From Aplidium turbinatum (taxonomy: Eukaryota; Chordata; Ascidiacea; Aplousobranchia; Polyclinidae), in contig OU964932.1 in the NCBI GenBank assembly GCA_918807975.1, forward strand, positions 18,569,501 through 18,633,500: DNA of 64,000 nt. Direction: 5' to 3'. A program made the position numbers and the translations under genes. Positions 49,941-59,752 of the stretch are shown piece by piece. A model generated the notes under the pieces. The model worked only from the letters and a program-made list of their open reading frames with translations. It was not told where the DNA came from and searched no databases. Within the stretch, counting starts at the first letter, position 1. Every line of letters starts with the position of its first letter.

Positions 49941-50191
49941 ACAAATGCGACGAGGAAAACTATACAATCGAAACTGGAAATATAAAACCGGAAAATAAAG
50001 TTGCAAAGGTTTACGGACTCATTGAATTCAAAGAAAACATGTCCCATTCATTGGAAGACTGTGCTGTGCTTTTGGCGAAAAAATTTCCAAAGAATTTTAT
50101 AACTTGGTTGAGCTATTGCCTCAATCCTGAGGGTTTCAAATACGCAACCGTCAACCTTGATGAAGAAGATTCAGAAACTGAATCGCAATAG
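49935..50191 (+). pseudogene. 3' fragment of the orphan gene (copy A)
   Basis: Closely matches the last 85 or so codons of 56088-56729 (EENYTI.TGNIKPEN, VYGLI.FKENMSH.LEDCA, FITWLSYCLNP.GFKYAT) and ends in EEDSETESQ. The front half is replaced by the LINE fragment. Flank homology to copy B continues to about 51480. Confidence 0.7.
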
Positions 50192-50399
50192 AAATGACTT
50201 TGCTAAACTAACAATCGAAATAGAACATGTAGACTATTCATTTTTAACCAATTATCTATGGCTGATCTAACGGTAATATTAAAACGGTAGCCTAGTTTTT
50301 GTGAACAAAAACGATTGGCGAACGACAAAGTATGACAGCAAGTATTTCTACAGACTGTTAACTTTTCAAAAACTAAAAATCGAAATAGAACATGTATTG

Positions 50400-50755
50400 T
50401 TTGTTTGTTTGTTTGTTTTTTCATATATTTACCCTGCATTGCGGGAAAGCGGACTTGAGCGCTATGCATCGGTGTACGCCTTCCGACGCACACCACACAC
50501 ATGTAACTTATTCATTTTAAACCAAAATTTATTTAACGCTGATCTAAGTATTTAAAGTATCAGGTTTGGTGGCCGTGCTTAACTATATTTATCGATGCAT
50601 CTACCGCAATCTTACATCTTTTCAAACACGTCTTAAACCATTAAGGTTTTGCAACCTTTTCCTTTTGTTGGTTTTGTTACTGTATTTCTTTTTCACAATA
50701 TCATTTCTTTTGCATTCTGTCAAAGGAAAATAAATTGAATTGAATTTAATTAAAC
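50400..50755 (+). repeat. inserted block in copy A 3' flank, LINE-tail-like
   Basis: Copy B lacks most of this stretch. It contains (TTTG)n, a GC-rich block near 50435-50500, and a 3' end AAATAAATTGAATTGAATTT, a type of tail common on LINE insertions. No coding remnant was recognised. Confidence 0.35.
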
Positions 50756-51504
50756 CGTAGCCTAATTTCGTAAACGAAAACGATGGAGAAGGGCAAAGTA
50801 TGGAAGCAAGTATTTCTACCGACTGTTAACTTCTAATTTGAAGTCTTATTTTGTTAATGATTATTGATTTGTGATTGCATTATTACATTGGCTACAGTGT
50901 GTATTGAATAACATTTATTAAAAATAAACAAATTTCGAAAAGAACATAAACAATGATTACAAGTGGCTTATGCCAGATCAAAATCGACCAAGACAAGCTT
51001 GGGTAAAGCAATTAAACAATTCAACTAAATCTGAAATACACTGAATTGGAAATGAGTAACCCAGGAAATGTTTCATGCACGATGAGAAAGCTCGGGAAAA
51101 ATAAATTAGTGGCTAAGCAAAAATTGAAGCATCGCCATGCGGTGACGCACTAGAGTAATATTCGCAAAAAGTGTTTATTTGGCCTACATGCTATTCTTAT
51201 CGTTATCCCATGTTTTAATCTTGTGGCCTGTCAACCACCTAAGAAATAGGAAAAATGAAACGCAACCTCGTCGTTTCAAATGAATATTTTTTTTTACTTT
51301 ATTCTTGCATTTTTTGTTTAATTTACAGTAGGTCCTTTCAAAGAATTTTAAATTTGAATGAAAATAATAACTGACTTACGAGAATGTTTCCAAAACTTTT
51401 TTTGTTTTCGAAACACAGCAAGGTGATTTAAATTGACATAAAAAAAGCGATACATCAGCAGTCAAGTAAACAAAAGCATCTTTTTTATTTAAATTGCCTT
51501 ATTA

Positions 51505-51790
51505 GTATTGAACACAGGCCGGTTGAGTGAGGCACCAGTACTCCACTAACCGCTACGCCAATCTATGCGCAAAGCGAATGTAGCCTTCTAAAAGATATGT
51601 TCGACTTCCGGTGACAGCACCGAATATTGAACACTAGCCGGTTGAGTGGGGCACCACTCCACTAACCGCTACGCCAATCTATGCGCAATGCGAAAGTAGC
51701 CATTTAAGAGTTATGTTAGACTTCCCGTGACAGCACCGAGTATTGAACCCGTGCCGGTTGAGTGAGGCACCACTTCACTAACCTCACTGT
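51505..51790 (-). repeat. tandem trimer of tRNA-like SINE heads
   Basis: Three units of about 117 bp. On the minus strand each has an A-box-like GCGTAGCGGTTAGTGG (decayed in one) and a B-box-like GGGTTCAATACTCGG. The unit starts GAGTATTGAAC... recur near 51505, 51622 and 51739 of the plus strand. Promoter heads are repeated without a long SINE body. Confidence 0.6.
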
Positions 51791-52356
51791 ACTTTTTCTC
51801 TTCCACACACTTGAGAGTATTGTTGATGATTTTGTCGTCCACTTTCATGCAGAGGCAGTTTGATGACTTTTCAGATTTGAAGCAAATCATAGATATTTTT
51901 TATTTTATTAATGAATAAAAAAATATTAGTCACCTCTCAAGTACATATAGCTCCACACAAATTGAAAATTGCACGACTTTTGCCGCTTTTTAATTTCTCT
52001 AAAGGTAATTTGTAAGATGACATTGTTAACTGCAGACAATGGCCAATGTTTCGATCATTTTATAAACACTTGAATGTACACATTTATGCAGCATCACATA
52101 CACCCTTTTTAACGTAATTTGCACTTCTTTTCACTATACAATAGTTCTATCAGCTGATGTGCGGACGATGTGTTTTCGATTCACGCTCTTTACATCTGTG
52201 GACTAATCAAAATCATAAAGTTATTTTAAAGTTAAAAAAGTTTTTGGGTCTATTTACTTATGAAGTCATGTTTACTCCGCGAAACAGAAAAAGTGACTGA
52301 ATGAGTTAGTGTGTTTTGTCCATCTATGGTTCATTAAAGCAAACTCTCCACCAAAG

Positions 52357-52748
52357 GGTAGCCACTTTAACAAGGAAAAATTCTGCCACTGCAAATGACT
52401 AGAATGCACCGCCAACCAATCATAAGCTAAGTTTTCTATGACGTGAAAAAAGCAAAAAGACAATGATACAAAGCAAATCAAGTGTAGATTTTCTGTCAGC
52501 TGGTTGGGTAAGGGGTTAGGGTTAGAAAGTATAGTTATTTCATTGACGCGGGTTCGATTCCCACCACTGCTATTGCGCTTTTTTCTTCTGTGATTACCAA
52601 ATAAAGTTCAAAACAAGCATTAACTCTCTGGATGAGTGCTAGAAGGGTCACAATTGGGCGGTAGCCTCTTATAACATGTTCTGATTGGTTGGCGGTTGCA
52701 TTGTAGTCAATTGCAGTGGCAGAATTTTTCCTTGTTAAAGTGGCTACC
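52357..52748. mobile_element. DNA transposon derivative with 9-bp target duplication
   Basis: Terminal inverted repeats of about 38 bp (GGTAGCCACTTTAACAAGG and complement) flanked by a perfect 9-bp CCACCAAAG (52348-52356 and 52749-52757). No transposase remains. Nine-base duplications are known for MULE-type elements, among others. Inside is a tRNA-like block with a perfect B box (GGTTCGATTCC near 52551). Confidence 0.8.
52500..52575 (+). repeat. tRNA-like SINE head inside the 9-bp-duplication element
   Basis: GGTTGGGTAAGGGGTTAGGG and CGGGTTCGATTCCCACCA resemble A and B boxes of a tRNA-derived repeat. Matching acceptor stems are not evident, so it is not called a tRNA gene. Confidence 0.45.
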
Positions 52749-52833
52749 CCACCAAAGCTGCAATGGCTCTGCAAAACGTATGTCCAAAAGAAACTTTAAT
52801 TCATACTGGATGCCTCCTGACGTCATCGCCTGC

Positions 52834-52925
52834 ATGACTGAGTGGTGAGAAAATCTGCGTGAAGCTCGGGAGAGCACCGGTTCGACTCCGCTGCAGAGTA
52901 CGCCGCTGTGTCGCAGCAAAACACA
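52834..52925 (+). repeat. tRNA-like SINE relic
   Basis: GACTGAGTGGTGAGAAAATC and CCGGTTCGACTCCG are A- and B-box-like. The homologous, more decayed copy is at 28727-28815, so it predates the flank duplication. Confidence 0.5.
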
Positions 52926-53829
52926 TTATGGAATGCTAAATTTTTGAAGTATCTGACAGGGTGGTCATGTTTTCTTTTGCTGCTTTCAAGAGTAGCTTAT
53001 AGGCTTTTATATATTGTGGCAATGGACGCATGATTCACGCATAAACTATTTTTAAACTATTTTGACGAATAAACTTTACAAATTGCTATAGTCTGTGATC
53101 CGTTTGAAACGACTTGTAGGAATTGGCAATCTTTGATGCAGGCTGAAGGATACGCAGCATTTTTTGCGCACATGCATTCTACTGCACTAGGAGTCCTCTA
53201 TAGGAAGTACTTAAACAATTATTAACGATCCATCGTCCATGTAGTATGACATCGTACAAAGAGGACGACACTTGAGTCACCTGAGGCAAACGAAACAAGG
53301 AGGACGACAAAAAATGAAATATTGACAATAACAGGTAAATTACCGGAATGAAAAGTACCCTATGCCAGAAGTACCAGGCAAAACAAAAACCAGCAAAAGG
53401 AAGGAAGTTCACATGGGAGGCCACAGCTGATCAAACATGATTATTCTGTTGATGAAGAAGATCGACATCTTTTGGGTTTTATTTTTAGATATTGATAGAA
53501 TTTAGGCTATTCATTAAATGTTGCAAAATAAAAGTTTTTGAAAATGTTTATGAACTGTTGAGCATACTGAAAAATATGTTTCACAGAAGATTTTTAAAGC
53601 GTGGAAATCAAGCAAGTTTAATCTTTTGCACAAAATCGGAACTTATCTTTTTAAACAAGCGTCGACGCTTGAAATTGGCGTAGAGACGTAAATGGTTATG
53701 ATTTTCCTTCACAGTGAAACAAAAAGATAAAGTTGTTATCTTCAAAATGCAAAACGTAATAAAAATTTTTCAATCTTAGGCTATTGAACTTTCTTGTTTG
53801 CTGTAACTAAACACAACGAGCGAAAGGAT

Positions 53830-53914
53830 CCAAACAGCAAAATCGTTCAATTTACGTAGATTCAACGTCGACAGACGTTGAATCTATATAAAAACAACGG
53901 GTTTTGCTGTCTGC
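53830..53914. mobile_element. short palindromic MITE, copy 7
   Basis: CAAACAGCAAAATCG at the left, GGGTTTTGCTGTCTG at the right, core GATTCAACGTCGACAGACG. It lies immediately before the long hairpin at 53941. Confidence 0.65.
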
Positions 53915-53940
53915 AAAATACCACATTGCGCAACAGTATG

Positions 53941-54240
53941 AAAGCCGGGAAACATGTCAACAGTCCAAGCAACGGCCGACTAAAACAAACAACAGTTTCT
54001 TATTTTTTGACCGGACTGGAAACGCAGTGACCAACAAAAGGCCAAACAGTTGGTACAACAGTTGGCCAACAGTGGCCCAACAGGGTTAGTTACTTGGCTG
54101 TTGGCCCACTGTTGGCCAACTGTTGTACCAACTGTTTGGCCTTTTGTTGGTCACTGCGTTTCCAGTCCAGTCAAAAAATAAGAAACTGTTGTTTGTTTTA
54201 GTCGGCCGTTGCTTGGACTGTTGACATGTTTCCCGGCTTT
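53941..54240. repeat. near-perfect 300-bp hairpin
   Basis: Arms 53941-54082 and 54099-54240 (142 bp each) are reverse complements with about one visible mismatch, around a 16-bp loop (54083-54098). Inner repeats of GTTGGCCAACTGTTG lie near the loop. Perfection suggests a recent foldback transposon or inverted duplication. No target duplication was found. Confidence 0.88.
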
Positions 54241-54284
54241 TTCCCCCGCTTGTATTTCCCCCATTAGTTGACTTTGATCTGAAA

Positions 54285-54548
54285 ATGAAATTGAACAACG
54301 ACTTCACCTTTAGGGAAAGTTTTAAACAGTTTATAGAAAATAATTCCCAAATGATTTTCCCAGTTGATCAACAATCACACCTTGTTTTGTTTGCTCGTCT
54401 TCGACCCATACAGAAGATAAAACAACCATTGTATTTCGAGCGAAAATTGAAAGCAATTTGTATATGGGGAAGTTCTATTGCAAATGGAAATGACTTTCTG
54501 GCTTTCAAAGCCGCCATTTTGAAGAAAACAAAAATAGAACCATCCTGA
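54285..54548 (+). CDS. hypothetical ORF, 87 codons
   Basis: ATG to TGA frame encoding MKLNNDFTFRESFKQFIENN, a central QKIKQPLYFERKLKAI block and a basic end (KAAILKKTKIEPS). It is not recognised and has no clear splice sites. It lies between the long hairpin and the repeated 5' flanks of the orphan gene. It may be chance or a remnant. Confidence 0.25.
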   Translation: MKLNNDFTFRESFKQFIENNSQMIFPVDQQSHLVLFARLRPIQKIKQPLYFERKLKAICIWGSSIANGNDFLAFKAAILKKTKIEPS

Positions 54549-55009
54549 AGAAAATATTTTAACTGTAACGATTGCTTGTTAATTTTATTGCAAGTTATTT
54601 ATGTTAAAGTTCTGGAATACTTTGCTCCCAAATATAAACAAAGTATAGTGATCTTATTTAAAGCTAAGATAAAAACATCCCATATCAGTAACACCAGAAA
54701 ACGCTTAAATGCATTTTTTTGTCCTATCTAGGCTTACTCAAGTTCAAGATTGAGATTAAGTAGACGAAAAGCAAAAATCGGCCCAGACACGTCTCTTAAG
54801 TGTCCTTCCAAAGATACAGCTGCATGCTTTTGAGTGGTGTCGAACCAGCACCTTTTTGTGTGTTACATTGTTGTTTAATAAGTATCCAATATTTGTATTT
54901 CTTTATTTAAAATTTGGTGCACTCAAAGTACAAACGAAAATTTCTGGAGGAGAGTAAACCTTTAGCTGTTTTACTGTTCGCTGTTAAAACAACAATTTAT
55001 GGTATCAAA

Positions 55010-55330
55010 AATTACGTAACAAATGCAATACATGATGCAATGCATTTTTCAATCCGGGGTTTATCAAAATATTTCCAGGGGATCTCCCAAAAGGTGTTAT
55101 TATTTTTCCACCTGTGCAATAACCTTTCTAAATGATAAGTACTTGATATGTCGCTTGCAGTTTCATATAGGCTACTTAGCAAAAGTAAAAGAACTAAGCA
55201 ACATCTAAGATTCATAAGAGAGTTGTCCATTGCTTTGTAGCCTATGGGCTACTAATGGTTCATAGTTCTTTTAAGTTATAAGATAGTAGGCTAGGCTTAA
55301 AAATAATATTTAAAAAACATTTTTAAAATA
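55010..55330 (+). repeat. upstream flank repeat of the orphan gene (copy D)
   Basis: Matches 55600-55930 in order (ATGCAATGCAT region, ACTAAGCAACATCTAAGAT, TAAGAGAGTTG). This is a duplicated 5' flank without a following gene. Confidence 0.5.
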
Positions 55331-56087
55331 AGAAAACAAAATCAATCAGGTTGTTCCGAAACTTGTATGATTTATTGATAAAGCTTTCGTCATCTTAAAA
55401 GCGGCTTTTTTAAATATCTGGAAAAGCACATGCAAGTGAGAACATAAAAATCAATTAACCAGTGAAAACAATTTAAAACAACAACTTCTTAACAATTGCA
55501 GTTTGAAAATTTGTGAGGGGCCGGAGCCTATAGCTTCTTAACCGTCATATCGCCGGTTCACAGAACAACGATTCGTTAGACTAAGAAATGCACATCAAAC
55601 AAAATACATGATACAATGCATATTGTAAATAGGCTGTGCATAAACGAATATTATAAAGCAGGGTTTGTCAAAACATTTTTAAGGGATTTCCATAAAGGTT
55701 GTATTAATTTTCTTCAAGCGCAATCGCTTTTCTGTGTTATAAATATTTTATGCTGCTTCCAGTCTCACGTAGTCAGCAAAAGGAAAGGAACAAAGCAACA
55801 TCTAAAGATGCATATGGGCTAAGAGAGTGTTAATTGCTATCGTTTTATTAAGCTACTGAAGTTTATAGTCCTTCCAAGTTCAAAGGTTATTGGCCTAAGT
55901 TGGCTCAAAACTAAAATATAAAGAACATTTTTGAAAGACTCAACAAGATGTCGATTTGATTTGAAAGACGATAGTATTATAAAATAACAGCACAATATCT
56001 TTTCAAACAGGATCTGCATTCTGCATCGGTTGAATAAAAACTGCTTTCATAACATCTTGATAACAGTATTCTAATAATTGCTTTGAA

Positions 56088-56729
56088 ATGGAACTTGAAA
56101 ATCGCCATTATTTTGGAGCAGAACTATCCTTCATTCGCAACGGAATTAGAAGAGGAAACATTGAGATCTATTCGTTGAATCAAAGCTTTGTAAATGGGGT
56201 GCTGTGGAAGCTGTATATATATCCCTCAACAAACACGAGTGCTCGTGGATTCTTGGAGAAAATGTCGAACAAAGAGGTTGTTCCATCTACATGGGAACAA
56301 GCCAAAGCCGCAATAATTGGAACCTTTTTGAAAGTCAAGCAGATTACTCACTATAATAAACCTTTTGCTGGCAAGTTGAAGATTAAGCGTTTAAGAGACA
56401 TTGCATTTACACTGAGAGTGGACTTTAAAGATCAAAAACAACTTGTTAGGTTTCAGAAGTATAAATGCTACGAAGAAAACTATACCATCAAAACTGGAAA
56501 TATAAAACCGGAAAATGAAGTTGCAAACGTTTACGGACTTATTAAATTCAAAGAAAACATGTCCCATCCATTGGAAGACTGCGCTATGCTTTTGGCGGAA
56601 AAATTTCCAAAGAGTTTTATAACTTGGTTGAGTTATTGCCTCAATCCTAAGGGTTTCAAGTACGCAACTTTCAACCTTACTGAAGAAGATTCAGAAACTG
56701 AATCAGAAACTGATTCAGAAACTGAATAG
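56088..56729 (+). CDS. orphan single-exon gene, 213 codons (copy B, intact)
   Basis: Uninterrupted ATG-to-TAG frame of 213 codons. Start MELENRHYFGAELSF, a middle region rich in Lys/Arg (FAGKLKIKRLRDIAF), then EENYTIKTGNIKPENEV, FITWLSYCLNPKGFKYATFN and a repeated acidic end (EEDSETESETDSETE). I see no signal peptide, membrane segment or known domain. Related copies are at 49935-50191 (3' part) and 58928-59012 (5' part), with flanks also duplicated. Conservation of the frame in copy A argues for past coding function, but it could be part of an unrecognised repeat. Confidence 0.55.
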   Translation: MELENRHYFGAELSFIRNGIRRGNIEIYSLNQSFVNGVLWKLYIYPSTNTSARGFLEKMSNKEVVPSTWEQAKAAIIGTFLKVKQITHYNKPFAGKLKIKRLRDIAFTLRVDFKDQKQLVRFQKYKCYEENYTIKTGNIKPENEVANVYGLIKFKENMSHPLEDCAMLLAEKFPKSFITWLSYCLNPKGFKYATFNLTEEDSETESETDSETE

Positions 56730-57424
56730 AAATGACTTTTCTAAACTAACAATCGAAATAGAACATGCATTCATTTTTAACCAATTTATTTAACGCTGAT
56801 CTAACCTTGATTTAATTGAACGGTAGCCTAGTTTTCGTGAACAAAAACGATTGGCGAACGACGAAGTATGGCAGCAAGTATTTCTACGGAACAGACTGTT
56901 AACTTTTCTAAACTAACAATCGAAATAGAACATGTATTCATTTTTAACCAATTTATTTAACGCTGATCTAACGGCAATTTAATTAAACGGTAACTTAATA
57001 TCGTGAATGAAAACGATGGCGAAGGACAAAGCATGGAAGCAAGTATTTCTACAGACTGTTAACTTCTAAACTGAAGTCTTACTTTGTTAATTATTATTGA
57101 TTTGTGATTGTATTATTATATAGGCTACAGTGTGTATTGGATAACATTTATTGTAAATAAACAAATTTCGAAAAGAACATAAACAATGATTACAAGTGGC
57201 TTATGTCAGATCAAAATCGACCAAGAGAAGCTTGGGTAAAGCAATTAAACAATTTAACTAAAATCTGAAATACACTGCATTGGAAATGAGTAACCCAGGA
57301 AATGTTTCGTGCACGCTGAAAAAGCTCGAGATAAATAAATTAGTGGCTAAACAAAAATTGAAGCATCGCTATGCGATGACGTACTAATAACATTCGCAAA
57401 AAGTGTTTATTTGGCCTTACATGC

Positions 57425-57698
57425 TATTGGTTTGGTTGGTTTTGAACCTTTATTCTCGGACTGACAAAGCTTTGATTGGTTATTCCTGGTTGTTTCGCAT
57501 ACTTGTATAGGCTCTTTGACGCAGGGCCGGTAACGGAGATTGGCAGAGTGAAGTTCTCCTATTGTTGAAGTGTTGTTGCCGGGGAATTATTCCATTCACT
57601 AGGTGCCGCTGAATGGAGAGCAGTCCTGAAATGCGTTGCTCAAGCGCACACACCGAGAGTCGAACCAACGTCGCGTGATCTTGAGCCGGGCGCGTTAT
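57425..57698 (-). repeat. tRNA-derived SINE (family B), copy 2
   Basis: Reverse-complement copy of 18305-18577 across its full length, inserted in the 3' flank of the orphan gene. The related flank after copy A (near 51180-51200) lacks it, so that paralog supplies an approximate empty site. Confidence 0.72.
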
Positions 57699-58067
57699 TT
57701 TTATCGTTATCTCAATTTTAATCTTGCGGCCTGTCAACTACCCAAGAAATAGGAAAAATGAAACGCACCCTCGTCGTTTCAAATGAGTATTTTTGTATTT
57801 TTTAGTTTATCTTTGCATTTTTTGTTTAATTTACAATGAGTCATTTCAAATAATTTTAAAATTGAATGAAAATAATAACTAGGAAAATGTTTCCAAAACT
57901 TTTCTTGTTTTCGAAACACAGCAAGGTGATTTAAATTGACACAAAAAAGCGATACATCAGCAGCCAAGTAAACAAAAGTATCTTTTTCATCTAAATTGTC
58001 GTAATCAAAGTTTCGTGTGGCGAAAAAAATTAAGCCGAATGAAAGTATAACTATACAAACAATCAGG

Positions 58068-58283
58068 GCCGTTAGGAAGATATTTTAAGCTCGGTAGCCT
58101 ACCAATGCGATCCTTGAGCCCACATCAAGGGATTTATAAGGAAAAACACACTGTATCCAAAGAGTACGCTATAGCTTTTTATGTTTTAGCGCCTCTTGAA
58201 AAAGTTTTCAGCCCCTAAAATAACCCGGGCTCGGGTCTCAAAGTAGCCTACCCCTAGACCCCTTGTCAACCCTACTGCAGACA
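58068..58283 (-). repeat. dispersed repeat with CCCCTTGTCAA block, copy 3
   Basis: GTCTCAAAGTAGCCTACCCC and CCCCTTGTCAACCCTACTG match the right part of 8097-8310. Confidence 0.35.
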
Positions 58284-58682
58284 GTACGAATAATTTAACA
58301 ATAAACGCGACGACTCATTGAGAGAACTGCATTGATTTTTTCGAGGGCAACAATTCTGAAAAGTTTGGCTTAATATTTGATGGCTGGTTTGGACTGTTAT
58401 ATTGATATAACGTCCAATTCGGAACGACAGAAAAAACCTGATTTACATGTAGTAGCTTGTTTTCATAATTTCTCGTTTTTCTAATTAAGCTTATTTTTAT
58501 TTTATTTCTATAAGCTAACTTCTATTTAATTAAGGAAATTTTATTGAAAAAACTTAACTAATGATGATCTAGCTGCTGGCTATTCGAAATCCAATTTTAG
58601 ATGTTTTATGATTGAACAGCCTCGATCGTGTGAAAATAGATTCGTTTGTATTATACAAGACATGTAACCGAGTCGTTCATAT
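58284..58682. other. no feature recognised
   Basis: AT-rich spacer between a dispersed repeat and orphan copy C. Confidence 0.4.
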
Positions 58683-59012
58683 CAAGCGTTGTTCACTAAG
58701 GCTACTGAAGTTTATAGTCCTTCTAAGTTCAAAGGTTATTGGCCTAAGTTAGCTTAGAACTAAAATGTAAAGAACAATTTTGAAATACTCAATAAAATGT
58801 CGATTTGGTTTGAAAGACGATAGTATTATGAAATAACAGCACAATATCTTTTCAAACAGGATCTGCATCGGTTGAATAAAAACTGCTTTCATACTATCTT
58901 GATAACAGTATTTTGATAATTGCTTTTAAAATGGAGTTTTAAAAAAATCGCCATTATTTTGGAGCAGAAATATCCTTCATTCGCAAAGGAATTAGCAACG
59001 GAAACATTGAGA
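58683..59012 (+). pseudogene. 5' fragment of the orphan gene with its flank (copy C)
   Basis: Matches 55848-56165. The coding part starts at an ATG near 58931, but a TAA follows two codons later and the frame shifts. It resumes as NRHYFGAEISFIRKGI and is then cut by the poly(T) of the LINE at 59013. Confidence 0.7.
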
Positions 59013-59752
59013 TTTTTTTTTTTTTTTTTGCGCAACGCTCAGAGTTCAAGATGGATACCACTACATCTTGCAGGTTTACAAACTTTCCATATAGAATGGA
59101 TTTGTTTCCTGTCTCATCATTAGTGCGTCCGCTCCGGGAGCCGTCCACACACCCAAACACTCAGCAGGCACACCATACTTACATGGAAGATACCTACCAG
59201 GGAGGCGAGGGACTTACTCCGACCGAAGGGACCCACCGCGGTAGATGGTAATCTGTGGATGTAAATGGTTGGTTAGTGGCTGCCTCAAGCTGATCTGCCT
59301 GTCTCGACTTTCCTCTTGCTGATCTTGGAGCAGACTAGGAGATGGCGGGTCAAGCATTGAGAACTAGCGCGTTTTGGTTGAGAGTTAATTTTAATTTTAT
59401 TTGAGTTTGTTTGTGTGTGTGTGTATCTTCTTGTTGCCCGCTTGAAGAAGGGCACCTGTTTGTAGAAAACGGGCCACTGCAGTCTGACATCTCATTTGGC
59501 GGAGATGCCAGAGAGGAGCGGCCAGAGAGAGGGTAGCTTTCGCTGACCCCAGAGTCATCTTGGAATGGGCCGCTGCAATCCTGTTATCCCATGGCGAGTG
59601 GGACAACGGAGAGGGACGGTTAAAGATCCCCCGCTGCAATCACTCTTCCGGCATCAGGCCGTTGCAGATGAGTGAGAGGGACGGGTTAAAGGTGGGTTGT
59701 TACGCCCTTGGCTGTCTAATCTTCTTCAGAGATGATCTACGACCGTACTGTG

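Larger units (their letters stand above)
51815..53480 (+). repeat. diverged copy of the gene 2 3' flank and last intron
   Basis: Blocks match 26217-27036 and 28700-29150 in order: TCGTCCACTTTCATGCAG, GCATCAATG-type block, TTCATTAAAGC, CAAAACGTATGTCC, the tRNA-like repeat, ACACATTATGGAATGCTAAA and GGACGCATGATTCAC. The hAT element of 27037 is absent here, and another element (52357-52748) is present. No receptor exon was found at its end. Confidence 0.7.

Noticed and set aside
52508-52530. Telomere-like TTAGGG repeat
   Set aside because: Only about two units, inside a tRNA-like block.
52505-52575. tRNA gene suggested by a perfect B box and a CCACCA end
   Set aside because: No pairing acceptor stem or anticodon arm could be drawn, and it lies inside a transposon derivative. 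A SINE head is more likely.
53941-54240. microRNA precursor
   Set aside because: Arms of 142 bp with almost no mismatches are too long and perfect for a normal miRNA hairpin; a foldback element or siRNA source is more likely.
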